Positions 1-11,488 of a stretch of 64,000 nt of DNA are shown piece by piece. Below the pieces are notes generated by a model. It searched no databases, was not told the origin of the DNA, and saw only the letters and a list, made by a program, of their open reading frames with translations. A program made the position numbers and the translations under genes. Position 1 is the first letter of the stretch; each line of letters starts with the position of its first letter. This DNA comes from Lichenostomus cassidix (Eukaryota; Chordata; Aves; Passeriformes; Meliphagidae): contig VLJF02000840.1 of NCBI GenBank assembly GCA_008360975.2, forward strand, positions 744,001-808,000, written 5' to 3'.

Positions 1-445
1 CCCCAGATCACCCCCTCCCTGCCCCGGGTCTCCCAATTCTTCCCTGACATCGTCCTTGACTCCCCCCGCCCCGCCTGGGGAGCCTCATCCGTTCTCTTGT
101 CCCTTCCCGGGTCCCCCATCCCTGCCCAGGTCCTCCCACCACTCTCTGAGGTCCCCCCATATTTCCCAGGTCCCCACATGCCAGTCTGGGTCCCCACACC
201 CCTCCCTAGAGTGCACCCATCCCTCCCCATGTGTCTCTGCCCTGAACCCCCCATCCCTCACTGGGGTCCCTTTCCAAGCTCTCCCCCATCTCTGTGCCCC
301 CATGTCCCTCCCTGGGGTCCTCCCACCCCTCTCTGACCCTCCCCATGTCCCTCACTATCCCCTGCTGTCCCCATGTCACTCACTGTCCCTGTGTCACTCA
401 CTGTCCCTGTGATCCTCCCTGTCCCCTGCTGTCCCCCTCTCACAG
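1..445 (+). other. intron of gene A (D3-D4 intron), pyrimidine-rich
   Basis: C/T-rich sequence with loose repeats of a CCC-aggt-CCC type. Its counterpart is the D3-D4 intron of genes E and G (about 37640-38260 and 53470-54090, other strand), which is equally repetitive. It ends in a polypyrimidine tract and the acceptor CACAG at 441-445. The upstream exons of gene A lie outside the window. Confidence 0.75.
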
Positions 446-2077
446 GGATCCCAGTATCGGGGGTGTCCCTGTCGGCACAGCCCCCCGGCGGACAGGTGGC
501 ACTGGGTGACAGCCTGCTGCTGAGCTGTGCAGTGGCTGCGGGGACAGGTCCTCTGTCCTTCTCCTGGCACCGGGAGGGCTCAGAGACACCACTGGGCATT
601 GGCCCCCACCTGGAGCTGAGCCACATTGGGGACAAGGACAGTGGCCACTACCAGTGCCAGGCCAGCGATGGGGACAACGTGGCCGAGAGTCCCACATTGA
701 ATGTCACCGTCTTGGGTGAGCAGTACACTCGGGCTGGGGATGACCCCACCCACGTTTTAGAAATCCCACACATCCCCCTCCCCTGACACCTGATGCCAGC
801 CCCTCCCTCCACCCTCAGCCCCGTCTCTGTCCCCGCAGTGCCCGTGGCCAATGCCACCATCACCCCTGGCCCCCCAGCACACCAGGTGCACGCAGGTGAC
901 CCCGTGACCCTGCGCTGCTCGGTGCAGGTGGGCTCAGCACCTGTCACCTTCACCTGGCTTCATGATGGGCAGGAGGTGGCCCAGGGTCCCCTCCTGGAGC
1001 TTGGGGACATCGATGTGGGACATTCTGGCACCTACCAATGCACGGCCACCAACCAGCTGGATGAGCACCGCGTGTTCCAGGCGCTCAGCCCAGAGCTGGC
1101 CCTGGAGGTGACACTGCAGGGACACTGGGGCACAGGTGGGGTCATATAGGATCTCCACAGGTTCAGGATCCCTGATGTGACAGGTGGCCCCAATGTGTCT
1201 TTGTCTCTTTCCTGCAGTGGCCGCAGGGATCAGTGGTTCCCTGTTGTTTCTGGTTCTGCTCCTGGGTGTCATCTTGGCCTGGCACAGGTGGCACCGCATG
1301 GGTGGGTGACAATGGGGTCATGGGGGTCCCTGGGAGCTGTAGGAAGCCCCTAGAGTGTTGGGAAGCAATGGGGAGCCCTCAAAGCCCCTGGCTTGTGGTC
1401 GTGCTGAGACCAACAGTGACCTTGGCTGGGCTCCTGCAGGGTTTGGAGAGGTGCTGGAGGGTCGTGCAGGGATGCTGGGGTTCTTTCAGGCAGTTTGGGG
1501 GTTCCTCTCCCTGCTGGGTTTGGGTTCTTGAGGCAGTGTTTGTTGGGGGCACTGGAGGGGTTCATGAATTCTGGGGGCTTCAGGGATGCTTGAGGGTCCT
1601 GGGGGAACTGAGAGTCCTGTCAGGGTTCAGCATTCCTGAGTGTGGTCATGGTGCTGGGACCCCACAGTCACCCCTCACTCTTTCCTTTGCAGCCGCCAGG
1701 AAGCACCAGGAAAGGTGAGTTGGGGGCTCCAGCCATGACCCCCCTTTTACCCCCAGCCTCACAATTCTCCATCCCCTCCCACACATCCCTTTATCCCATC
1801 AGGGTGCCCCCGGAGCCCCCAGCCCCCCCAGAGGAGGAGGAGGTGCTGTACACCCACGTCATGATCACCAAACAGGCACAGCGTGAGTACAGGGTGGGAG
1901 GTGACAGTGACACGTGACTCACAGGTGTCACCCCAACCTGAGTCCCCCAAACTGGTGTCGTTTTCAGGGTTTTCCAGCATCACCCCACCCCAGGACACCC
2001 AGGTGACCTACGCAGAGCTGCCGAGAGCCCATGGGAGACTGAGGAAATCCAGTGAAATCTATGAGAATGTGCTGTGA
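446..2077 (+). CDS. gene A: FCRL-like inhibitory receptor, 3' part (D4, D5, TM, ITIM tail)
   Basis: Six exons are visible: D4 446-715, D5 839-1135, TM 1218-1301, tail 1693-1714, 1803-1882 and 1968-2077 (stop TGA). All junctions are GT-AG and the frame stays open, giving 287 residues plus stop. D4 and D5 are C2-type Ig domains with paired cysteines (LSC..HYQC; LRC..TYQC). The TM segment is neutral and followed by basic WHRWHR. The tail carries VLYTHV and VTYAEL, both fitting the ITIM consensus (I/V/L/S-x-Y-x-x-L/V), plus a C-terminal IYENVL. By family knowledge, ITIMs recruit SHP-1/SHP-2/SHIP at the plasma membrane, so an inhibitory role is inferred. The tail and 3' flank match gene G on the opposite strand. 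The signal exons and D1-D3 are outside the window. Confidence 0.9.
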
Positions 2078-2391
2078 CACTAGGGGAAACTGGGGGACAC
2101 TGAGGGGCACAGGGGGACACTGGGGGGCACTGGGCATCCCCACCCATGGGCACCAACACCTCTGTGTGCTTCCCCTAAAAACCAGGGGCTGCTGCTCCTC
2201 CCCTCCCAGTGGAGGCACAAAAGGCGAAGATCCCAAAGAGCTGAGAGAAGAACAATTTCCTGCAAACAGCAATGACAGAAGAAAACCAACAGCAACAGCA
2301 ACAAGATTCAGAATCAAAAGGGTCAGAAAAGGAATGATTTCCAGGGAAAGCCCCAACAAGGAACAAACCCCAGACGCTGCCCCCAGCACGA
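2078..2391 (+). other. 3' flank of gene A, shared with gene G
   Basis: This is the 3' UTR or immediate flank. GGGGCACTGG-type short repeats follow the stop codon. From about 2120 the sequence matches, inverted, the flank of gene G (51546-51866), including AACCAGGGGCTGCTGC. No AATAAA is seen; the equivalent of gene C's AATAAAAACC reads CTAAAAACC here. Confidence 0.6.
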
Positions 2392-2592
2392 TTCCCCCAC
2401 CAGGAGGAACCTGGCAGGGCTCTGGACCTTCATTGCTTTGATGGCCAAAGCAGCCTTCAGGAGGCTCTGCATTCTCTTCTCCTCTGTCTCCAAACCCTCC
2501 TCGGCCGTGTTCCCCCACACTATGATGTCACCAAGGCACTGTGGGTTTTCCAGAGTCTCCCCCTTTTCCAGGGCAGTTGGGATCAATCCATG
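2392..2592 (-). pseudogene. retroviral pol (reverse transcriptase) remnant
   Basis: The minus strand reads an open stretch resembling the region after the YxDD box of avian endogenous retrovirus reverse transcriptase (short piece IIVWGNTAEEG). The catalytic YxDD position reads CLGD, so the remnant is dead. Two more copies of the fragment occur at 20405-20610 (-) and 51371-51545 (+). The RT assignment is from remembered family features and is moderate. Confidence 0.55.
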
Positions 2593-2920
2593 GCACAGGG
2601 TGGGCTGTCAGAGACAGGAGCAGTTTGATGTCTCGAGACATTTTGGAACACCTGTGTGTGATAGGGGGTTGGTCAGGCCTTACGTTGGGTGTGACAGGGC
2701 CGTGTGTGTCCATCAGTCTGTCAGCCATGGCACACTGGGGACAGTGTGATGCTCTGTCCAACCCAACTCCTGAGTGGCCAAGTGACCAGAAGTCCCACCT
2801 GGGGGAGGCCCCATGTTGGCCCAGGGCCTTAAAAGGCAGAGCATGAAGTGGTCACATGTCTGACCCTGCTTTCTCTTGGAATGTCTGTCCTATCCACACT
2901 GGAACCCTGGATTTGGGAGC
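2593..2920. repeat. segment duplicated in inverse at about 50120-50480
   Basis: This stretch (around TGTCTCGAGACATTTTGG and TTAAAAGGCAGAGCATGAAG) recurs in reverse complement at 50120-50480 with high identity and the same order of flanking LTR. It is probably retroviral internal or flanking DNA carried by an inverted duplication. No coding potential was recognised. Confidence 0.6.
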
Positions 2921-3560
2921 TGTCTTGGTTTAAAAGACAAATGTCTGCCAAGGAGGGTGGAAATAGCCATGGAATGGAAAGAAGAATCCATCCTTGTTGG
3001 TGATTGATATGCAGACTCAGCCTGGTTCATGCAAAACCGACTTTATTGTCCAAAGTACATATTTTTATACTGTTACCAACTATAGTTCAGGTTCTACAAA
3101 ACCTTTGGTTTCCAGGGTTACATGTTTTACATTTCTTAAGGGCTACTGATCACAGTCTTCTCACTTAATATCTCCTGTTAACAACTATGCCTAAGGTAAA
3201 CACAGTCTTATCTTACTCTTTGTCTTGGCCCCTGCTAGGGGTGATTCAGTTTGTCTCTCTCAATGTTTCATGTTACTTCTGCCAAATTATTACAATTTTG
3301 AAAATTACGGGATTCCCATGCAAAAATGTAGGAAAAGGAAGAATGGTTTGTTACCAGAAAATAAATAGAACAGAACAGAACAAAGAACACAATAATAGAG
3401 GCTTCCAACCCTCTCAGTGCTGTTTTTTTCCTATTTGGTGTTGTGATGACCATGGCCAGCAGGGGGCACTGCAGGGAACACTCAGACCAGCAGGGGGCGC
3501 TGCAGGGATTGCTCAGACCAGCAGGGGGCGCTGCAATCCAAGCTGGATCCCCTCGGCAGC
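2921..3560 (+). mobile_element. LTR family 1 copy, with a nested insertion
   Basis: It begins TGTCTTGGTTTAAAAGACAA, the start shared by about ten LTR copies in this window. The element is interrupted at about 3005-3285 by an AT-rich insert that is absent from the inverted copy at 49830-50119. It then resumes with AAATTATTACAATTTTGAAA. The right edge is not sharply defined. Confidence 0.65.
3454..3534 (+). promoter_or_regulatory. three tandem CTCF-like motifs in the LTR
   Basis: Motifs at 3454-3472, 3485-3503 and 3516-3534 read CCAGCAGGGGGC(A/G)CTGC, close to the remembered CTCF core CCA(C/G)CAGGGGGCGC. Spacing is exactly 31 bp. Two further copies with the same spacing lie at 49825-49874 on the other strand. 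Binding is not shown by sequence alone. Confidence 0.5.
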
Positions 3561-4996
3561 CATGGCAGCCTCGGGCAGAGCAAAGAGGGGAAATCGCTCA
3601 TTTTGCAATCTCTCAGCACCAATCAGTCCCGGCAGCTCCACCGGCAGTGGGCAGAAGCGGTGAAGGCTGCAGCTCAGATCGCAGTGCTGAGGGGCAGTGC
3701 AGCAGTGTCCTGGCCAGACACACACCCTGTGCAACACACACACCACTGCTCTCCCCGATCCCGAATGGAAGGAAGGAAGCACCCACCCCCCAGCTGAGTC
3801 TCAGTCCCACAACAGCACCTCTCATGGCATTACAGCACAATTCCGCAAAACCCACAGCCTTTCACTCCCTTTTGCTCCTTCAGCCCTGGCACAACAGCTC
3901 TTGGGAATATTGCATTCCCTTGGCATGGTGAGGAAAGCAGGTGGTCGGTGCTGAGTCTGCCAGGGCTCCTCAGGAGTCTCCATGCCATATTTGGAGTTCC
4001 TGCTCTTGCTGGGCCACTGCTGGTCCCAACACATCAGCCACAGGCTGAGGAGGAGGAGGACAGCAGAGCCACAGCCACAGCACAGGGACAGCCCAGGCCA
4101 GCAGCTGTGGCTTGGGAGGCCTAAATGGGGCGAAATTGGAGCTGGTTGGGCTAATGCCCTGTTCTTCTCTGGCTGCTGCAGACCCTTACCGAGGGTAATT
4201 GGAGCCGGGGTTCTGAAAGTTAAATCCAGCTCCTAAACCATCCCTTTTCAAAAACACACAGCTCTGCTGCCTCTCCCAGGGATTTTGGGCTACACGAGGT
4301 AGCATTGGACACAATTTGGGGGACAGGTGCCCCCAACTCTGCGCAGAAGGAGCTTATTTGGCTGCCGAGAAGGTTTTGTGGTGCTTTTTGCTGGTATTGG
4401 GGATGATTCAGTGCCTCTGCCATGTGCTTGGTGCTTCACGCTGGCCGAGCAGCAAGGCCGAGCTGGAGCAGTGGCTGAGGCAGGAGTGGCTGGAGCAGGT
4501 GGCCCATGGGGACAGCACCTGGCCATGCAGGAGCACGAGGTATTCCGCAGGGTGCTCAGGTGAGGCCCACAGGGTTGGGCCATAGGGGAGCACCGCTTCC
4601 CATTCCTACTGCCCTGAGATTTTGGGACAGGGCAGTGACACCCATCGGGCTCCCGAAACACCTCAGTGCTCAGGCACAACCCACATGAAGTCCAAGATCA
4701 GGCTTTGGGGATGATTCGGGTGGTCCTGGGCTTGTTCCTGACAAAGGGCAGTGCTCCAGGAGTGCTTGGCACATCCCGAAGGATCAGGACAGGGCTGCTG
4801 GAGCCCAAGTGCTGTTGGCAAGGTCGGCATGACAGACTCGAGCCATGCTCAGCTGGCGGTACCCAAGGAACATCTCATCCTCCAGGACAGGGAGCCTCTG
4901 TGGGTGCCAGCCCTGGGGCTTATGGAGGGGCCAGGGGGCACTGGGTGGGAGAGGCTGGGGTGGAGGGACAGGACCCCCACTGGGGAGCCCAGAGAG
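3561..4996. other. intergenic; left half repeated in inverse at 49466-49825
   Basis: About 3561-3900 matches the reverse complement of 49466-49825. From about 4000 to 4996 no gene, known repeat end or conserved exon was recognised; the ORFs there are short and lack Ig features. Confidence 0.5.
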
Positions 4997-5575
4997 TGTG
5001 ATGCACAGATGGACTCCACAACTCATAAAGCTGTGAAGTAGGTATGTTTTACTCCAGCTGGAATGCATGGGGGTAACCCTCCAAAGCATGCACCCTGCCA
5101 GCAGCACTTCACTAGGTTTATATCAGGTTACAGGTTACATATGCGTGAAGTTACAAAATGCCCCTATACATCTTCATTATCTATCCTGTCTTCATATTAT
5201 AATGAGTCTAAAGTTAATTTAAATATGTTTGCACCTGTGCAGTGCCGCTTGATCATTGCGAGCAGGGATCTTGGGGGTCTCTGGGAGGCAGTGAACGGAG
5301 TATTCCTCTGGTGGAACTCTTCACCCTTCCTCCTTGCACATACTCCTTAAGTTTCTGGTCCAAGTCCAAACCTCAGAGCTGACTCAGGCTGGTTCCAGGG
5401 TCCGAAAGCAGGATATCTGGTCACAGTAGTTTAACTCCTATCAATGGTCCTGCATTCCTTTTGCATCCTCCCTTTCTGCCTGGCAAGCCCAGAAACAGTT
5501 AAGCAAGCGATATATTGTTTTAGCAAGCAGCTCCTAGTAAATCATTATCTAACTTCTAGTCCCCTAATTCAAGCA
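4997..5575 (-). mobile_element. LTR family 2 copy
   Basis: Reverse complement of the element at 19390-19979. Shared landmarks are the terminus ending GTGGAGTC..., the AATATG/TTTAAAT AT-rich core, the run about GGGGGTAACCCTCC-AAAGCATG, and an outer end near GACTAGAAGTTAGATAATG. The two copies have diverged noticeably. Confidence 0.6.
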
Positions 5576-5579
5576 GAGG

Positions 5580-6276
5580 GACCGAAATGGCAGAGAGGAG
5601 ACCCTGGGACAGCGGGGAGCAAAGACCCTGGGGTGGAGCCTGCGGGAAGGAGGGAGCATAGTGGTGGTCCCAGAGCACTGGGAAGGGGCTCAGCTGCCAT
5701 CGTGCTGTGAGCGCCTGGACTGTCACAAGGTGTGAGGACCGACTGTGACAGCGTGTCGAAGCCACTGTCGCGATGTGTCGGGACCGACTGTTGCCATGGC
5801 AACACCTCCAACAGCTCTGGGGACAGGGGAAATGTCCTGGAACGGGTGGGGGAGGGGCGGGGCCAGCCCTGTCTATTCCCTGAGCCCTGTGCAGGTGAGG
5901 AGGGCAGGGATGAGCTGCTTTGGGGACACCTGGAATCCAGCCAGGGTCACCCCCACAGCCCCAGCAAGGCTGCAGAGCAGAGCCACTGCCTGATATTTCC
6001 ACACTTTACCCTCACATCTGGTGGCCACAGCCAGAACACAAACATTTCTAATGGGAGCTTCCAAAGGGCTGCAGGTTTGAGACATGAGGAGGAGTGTCCA
6101 GGTCAGGTTGTTGAGCAGATTGTTGTTGTCTTTGCAGGAGTTCTGGGGCTCTCTCAGTCCCTTGGCCAGAGGGACAAAATGATCAATTGCTGCATTTCTG
6201 GACTGGTTCCCTCCCAGCTGCCCCTGCACGGTTGGTTTCCACCCAGCCCTGCTCTGAAAACCATCAAAGGCCCTCA
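5580..6276. promoter_or_regulatory. distal 5' module upstream of gene B
   Basis: This block recurs upstream of gene D (about 22640-23700) and, inverted, near the array midpoint (34760-35690). It holds a palindromic X-box, then a segment ending near CCATCAAAGGCCCTC. That last segment (about 6104-6200) is the piece found beside every gene (see 11858, 23522, 35570, 41636, 57470). An LTR-like insertion at 6277 separates it from the proximal part. Confidence 0.5.
5790..5803. promoter_or_regulatory. palindromic X-box (RFX-type site)
   Basis: GTTGCCATGGCAAC is a perfect 14-bp palindrome and an exact fit to the RFX-family X-box (GTTNCC..GGNAAC). Related sites occur at 22779-22792 (GTTGCCATGACAAC) and 35114-35127 (GTTGCCATAGCAAC), each in the same duplicated module. 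Confidence 0.6.
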
Positions 6277-6993
6277 TGAAGCACAGAACTCCTTTAACTA
6301 AAGCACCTCAACATACCTGCACCTTAGTATAAAGTACAGATTGATAAAAGGGAAGCCCTAGCTGCTATGCTTAACCACAACTGCTTCTGCAAAGAAAAAA
6401 TCTACTTTCCTAAGTCAGAAGGGCCTTGGCCTAGAAGGGGCTAAGCTGATAAGAGAGGAATGTGAGCTATTGCATCTGACTAACCACTTGTTTTGCAAGA
6501 CAAAGACCTAGCCTCCTGTGGGCTAAGAGATAAGGCAGAAGCAAAATGCTGTAGAAGGAAGCTACTTTTAATGAGAAATGAGAGTTGTCATGAAAACAGT
6601 AGAAAAATGCAATTTTTATATGTAATAGAGAATAGAAACATAATCAATACACAATTATAGATGAAGTACAAATAATATATCAACAAAGTGTGCAATAGTA
6701 AAATTAAGTGTAAGTATTAGCAAAATAAGTGTGGAATGAATGTATAGCATGACATGTTTGTAATCCTAAAAAAGGAAATGACAAGTTATGTAAGAACTTA
6801 AGACTGTACCTTTAGATAAATGAACAAAACTAGGGCAGATGCTGAATTTCTAAACATAAAAATAACCTTTGCAAGGAGAACATGGCAGACATGCACATGG
6901 AGGTGTTAACACCTGCATGCTCCCCCCAGCTGAGCCAATAAAGGTGTGCTTTACTTTACAGTGCCTTACTGTGGAGGAGATTCCTTTGAATCA
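6277..6993 (+). mobile_element. AT-rich insertion, probable solo LTR
   Basis: Genes D, E and G keep CTCACAGAGCC or close variants uninterrupted at this point of the module. Here 717 AT-rich bases are inserted, starting TGAAGCAC and ending CTTTGAATCA. A polyadenylation signal AATAAA at 6937-6942 lies about 50 bp before the right end, as in an LTR R-U5. Flanking duplication is imperfect (TCATG on both sides, overlapping the ends). Confidence 0.45.
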
Positions 6994-8217
6994 TGGAGAG
7001 CCACTGCTTGGGCTCCAGTTGGTTTTTGTGCTTCTTGCAGGGCTGAGCAAACCACAGCCAGGCCTTTTTCCCCCACACAATTCTCACCTTTGAGCAGCTC
7101 TAAAGCTGTGAGAATCAAAGGGGGCCAAGGGGGCAGGTGGGAGCCTCAGGTGCTGGCTGCCCCTGGGGCTGGCCAGAGCAGGGCTGGCCAATGCCCATCC
7201 CTGGGCAGTGGGACTGTGCCATGGCTGAGCCCCACACTTGGATGGGCACTGGCTGCAAGGAGGAGGAGTTTGGAAGCTCCTTCCTGCCTGGGGCTGCATT
7301 CCCAAGCTGCTCTTCCCAGCTCAGATCCTCCAGGGGATGAGCAAAACAAGAATGGAGAAGTCTGGAACAAGAATGGAGAAGTCTGGAACAAGAATGGAGA
7401 AGTCTGGACACTCCCAGAGCCACCATGCCCCAGGACAGGACCCCGTAGCCGGGATGTGTTGCCCCTGGGACAGGATCCCCCCAGGAGAGGAACCACTGCA
7501 TGTGCCCCCCAGGACAGAAAAATTCCCCCCCATGTAACTCTGAGCACAAACAGCCTCTTCCTTCTGCTGCAGGAAAGGCAAAATGTTGGGGGGCACAGCT
7601 GGACACTCCCATCCCACACAGCTCCCCCAACCCTCCCTGCACCTCCACACCCCTTTTCCCCTCTCTGGGGTTCCCCTCACCCATGACCTCAGCAGGGATA
7701 GCTGAGCCAGAAACTGGGGGCTGGGGAGAGGGAGGTGTGCAAAAGTGAGGAAAATAAGGAAGGAAATGGAAATAAAGAGAAGAAAAAGCCCCTGGGTGGG
7801 GGAGGGGGCACAGAGCCAGAGACCCTTGGAATCCACCTGGCGTTACCCCCAGGCCATGAGGAGCCAGAGGGGGCTGTGCTGGTCCCTGGGTCACCCCAAC
7901 ATCTGAGGCAGCCAGTCAAGGAGCTGTGACCCACATGCCCACCCAGCCACTGCCCATCCCTGGGAACCCCCATTGCCCTGGGAACCTGATCTTTTCCTCC
8001 CCACACCCACTGAGACCCCCACTCGTGGGACCCCCATGTTCACCATGTCCCCAGCCTGCCCCCATCCTGTCTCCAGCTTGTGGTCAGCCTGTCTGCACCC
8101 TGCCCCCACCATGTGCCAACTGGTGGGGATGAGGAGTGATTTCACTTCCTTCCCCTTCGACGAAGAGCCACCACCCAGGGGACCGGATGCCCTCGCAGTG
8201 TGTTAGAGCCAGCCTGG
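6994..8217 (+). promoter_or_regulatory. proximal 5' region of gene B
   Basis: It is homologous to the 5' regions of C, D, E and G. It contains the shared GGCCAGCCCTGCTC-type block (about 7125-7240), a degenerate interferon-response-like site near 7573, an A-rich run near 7740-7790, and an ETS-like CACTTCCT at 8143-8150, about 70 bp before the start codon. The transcription start cannot be placed from sequence. Confidence 0.5.
7345..7407 (+). repeat. 21-bp tandem repeat, three copies
   Basis: The unit AACAAGAATGGAGAAGTCTGG is repeated exactly three times. The homologous promoters of the other genes do not have it. Confidence 0.9.
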
Positions 8218-11200
8218 ATGGCTGGGGACATCATGATGGCCAGAAAGTTGGCACTGCTCCTGTGGGGTGAGTGCCCTGGGCATGGACCTGAAACCTGGGA
8301 TGGGCCTGGTGAGGCAGAGAGCAGTGGGGAGGAGGCACAGGGGGACTGCGGGGTCCCCTGAGTTCCCCAATGCCAGCAGAGACACTCCATGGGGGTGGAC
8401 CACGATCATGCAGGGACAGGCATTGGGGGACAGGGCTGTGGGGACAAGGATATGCTGGCAGGGATGGGGGAAAAGGGGAGAAGAACCATTGGGATGTGGC
8501 CATGGGGACAGGGGCTGTGGAGCTGGGGGGGTGACCTGTGCCAGCATGGGGTGGCCATGGAGTCTCCATGCCCAGGGTGTCCACAGTGTCCCCACATGCT
8601 GCCTCAGCCATGGGTGGTCACAGAGTCCCTGAGACATCCATGCCACACAGGGGTCCCCACGGGGTGCTGCTGTCCCTGCAGGGCAACCCCCACCCAGCCC
8701 CTCTCCCTTCTCCCTTCCAGCCCAGACCCTCAGCCTCGCTGGTGAGTCCTCAAGGGATGCCATGTCCCCACCCCACTGTCCTCAGTCCCGCAGTGGCCCT
8801 GGCAGGCTGGTGTCCCCTGTCACCCACAGGTGCCCAAACCACCCAGCTCCTCGTGGAGCCTCCCTGGACACCAGCGGCGCTGTGGGACTGGGTGACACTG
8901 ACCTGCCAGGGCTCGGGGACATCCAATGTCCCCACCTGGTACAAGGATGGGCAGCGCTGGGAGAAGGAGGAAAGGGAGCGACTCCTTGTCACTGAGAGTG
9001 GCACCTACAAGTGTGACAGACCTGGCTCTGGGCTCAGCAACCACGTGAGCGTCTTAAATGGTGAGGGGAGGATGGCGATCAGTGTCCTTCAAGGGCCTCT
9101 GGGTGGGCTTCACTCTGTGGGTGGTCTCACACACCTCATGTCAAGAGAGCTGTCCCCTGCACATGGGGACATCCCAGTGCATCGCAGTGCAACCTGTGGA
9201 AAACTGTCCTAGTACATCTCAGTGGGATGGGACCCCCTTGCTCCATCCTGGTGCCATGGAGATCCCTCCTGGTGTCCCCCCATTCCATGGAGGCCACTGT
9301 GGAGTCCCTGCAGCCTACAGTGGTCCTCAGTGGGGAACCCCCTGGACACTCTCAAATTCCCCAGTGTGACTGAACCCCCTGTCCACCAGATGAGCTGGTG
9401 CTGCAGGTGTCGGCGCAGGCGCTGCTGGAGGGGGACACGGTGACACTGCGCTGCCGAGTGAGGAGGGACCCTCAGCTCACGCAGGTGCTATTTTACCATG
9501 AGGGGAAGGAACTGGGGAAGCCCCTCCATGGGACCGAGCTGTCCCTGTCCCCGCTGCAGCTGCACCATGGCGGGCACTACCGCTGCAGGGCCCAGGTTGG
9601 CACCATGCTGTCACCGCAGTGGGAGATTTCGGCAGCAGTGGCAGTGACAGTGCACGGTGAGCACCCCCATAACTCCCATCCCCCCAAAACCCCAAAACTA
9701 GTACACCCCTTTCCAGCAGGCCCAGGGTCCCTGTCCCCTCCTACTCCCCTCCTTCCCAGAGCTCTTCCTGGTGCCGGTGCTGGAGCTGGAGGGTCCCCCC
9801 GAGCCCACCGAGGGGTCCCCCCTCAATCTCAGCTGCCTCAGCACCCCCAGCCCCCTGAGGCCCCGAGCCCCTCTCCTGCACCTCTTCTACCGGGACGGGC
9901 AGTTGCTGGGGGGCCCGCAGGGGTCCCCGCAGCTCCTGCTGCCCGCCGTGGGGATCTCCCACTCGGGCAGTTACAGCTGCGAGGTGCGCTCCATAATGGA
10001 GGCCATAAGTCATTGTGCGCAGTGAGTGTGGGGGTTGGGATCCCACAATTGACAGCATCTCCCATCCCAATCATCCCAGCCATCACATCACCATCCGCAC
10101 CCCACGCTGGGTGATTGCCACCACCAATTTGGGTCAACATGAGGGATGAAGGGGACCCTCTATCACCAGGTGCCACCAAACAAAGACTCCCTCATCTCAC
10201 TCTCATTCCCACCTATCCCCCTCCTCACACCGGGTTCCAGCCCCTCCCCCACCCTCAGCCCCGTCTCTGTCCCCGCAGTGCCCGTGGCCAATGCCACCAT
10301 CACCCCTGGCCCCCCGGCACTCCAGGTGCACACAGGTGACCCCGTGACCCTGCGCTGCTCAGTGCAGGTAGGTTCAGCACCTGTCACCTTCACCTGGCTG
10401 CACGATGGGCAGGAGGTGGCCCAGGGTCCCCTCCTGGAGCTTGGGGACGTCAGTGTGGGACATTCTGGCACCTACCAATGCAAGGCCACCAACCAGCTGG
10501 ATGAGCACCATGTGTTCTGGGCACTCAGCCCAGAGCTGGCCCTGGAGGTGACATCGCAGGGACACTGGGGCACAGGTGAGGTCACATGGGATCACCGTGG
10601 GGATTCAGGACCCTTGGGATTCTGGGTGATCCCAGTGTGTCTTTCTCTGTTTCCTTCAGTGGCTACTGGGATTGTTGGGTCCCTCCTTTTCCTGGTCCTG
10701 GTCCTGGCAGTCATCGTGGGCTGGCGCCGGTGGCACCGCATGGGTGGGTGACAGTGGGGGATGGGGAGTGGTGGTAAGTCCCCCAGAGTTGGGGAGGGAA
10801 AGGAGTTGTGCTCACAGTCCCTGACTTGGGGAGTGCTGAGACCCTATTGACCTTGGCTTGCGCTCCTGTAGGGTTTGGGGAGGTGTTGGAGGATTGTGCG
10901 GGGATGTTGGGGGTTCTGTCAGTGTCCTGGGGCAGTTTTGAGGTTCCCAGTCCCAGCCGGATTTGGGGCTCTGGGGGCTCAGGAACTCAGGGGCATTGGG
11001 TGGTTCAGGGTTTCCGTGGGTCATCATGGATGCTCAGGGGTCCTGGGGGCAGTCAGGGGTCCTGGGAGGATTCAGTGGCCACAGGGACCTCATTGTCAAC
11101 CCCATTCCTCTTTCTTTTGCAGCCACCAAGAAGCCCCAAGACACGTGAGTGGGAAGCTGCAGTCTTGACCCCCACCTTTTTAACTCCACCACAAAAAACC

Positions 11201-11488
11201 CCCAGCCCCACAGACACCCCGTTATCCCCGCAGCGTCCCCTCGGCCGCCAAGGAGGATGGAGAGGTGCTTTACACCCACGTCATCAGCATCGAGAGGGCA
11301 GGAGGTGAGTCCGGGTACTGGGGACAGGGACACATCATCCATGGGTGTCACCTCCCCACGGGTGGCCCCAACCAGTGTCTCTCGCAGGGCCACCCCACAC
11401 CACATCCCCCCAGGTGACTTATGCGGAACTGCGGGGACCCCACGGGCGAAAGAAGGACCCCAATGACATCTACGGGAATGTTCTGTGA
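8218..11488 (+). CDS. gene B: FCRL-like inhibitory receptor, probably three Ig domains
   Basis: Exons: signal 8218-8266, 21-bp second signal exon 8721-8741, D1 8830-9060, D2 9390-9656, damaged D3 9760-10021, D5 10279-10575, TM 10660-10743, tail 11123-11144, 11234-11304, 11388-11488 (TGA). D4 is absent. The end of D3 is replaced by unrelated sequence 23 bp shorter, so including D3 breaks the frame and puts a TGA at its donor. Skipping D3 gives an in-frame 380-residue protein (signal, D1, D2, D5, TM, tail). D1 and D2 show classical Fc receptor signatures (PPW..VTLTC, WYKDG; LVLQV..LRC). The TM is neutral. The tail has VLYTHV and VTYAEL ITIMs, so inhibition is inferred. A transcript would settle the D3 question; the gene could instead be a recent pseudogene. 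Confidence 0.82.

Noticed and set aside
1..445. An upstream exon of gene A in ORFs starting at 56, 97 and 373
   Set aside because: The frame reads through pyrimidine-rich intron into D4; a good acceptor at 441-445 and the intron match in E and G show the exon starts at 446.
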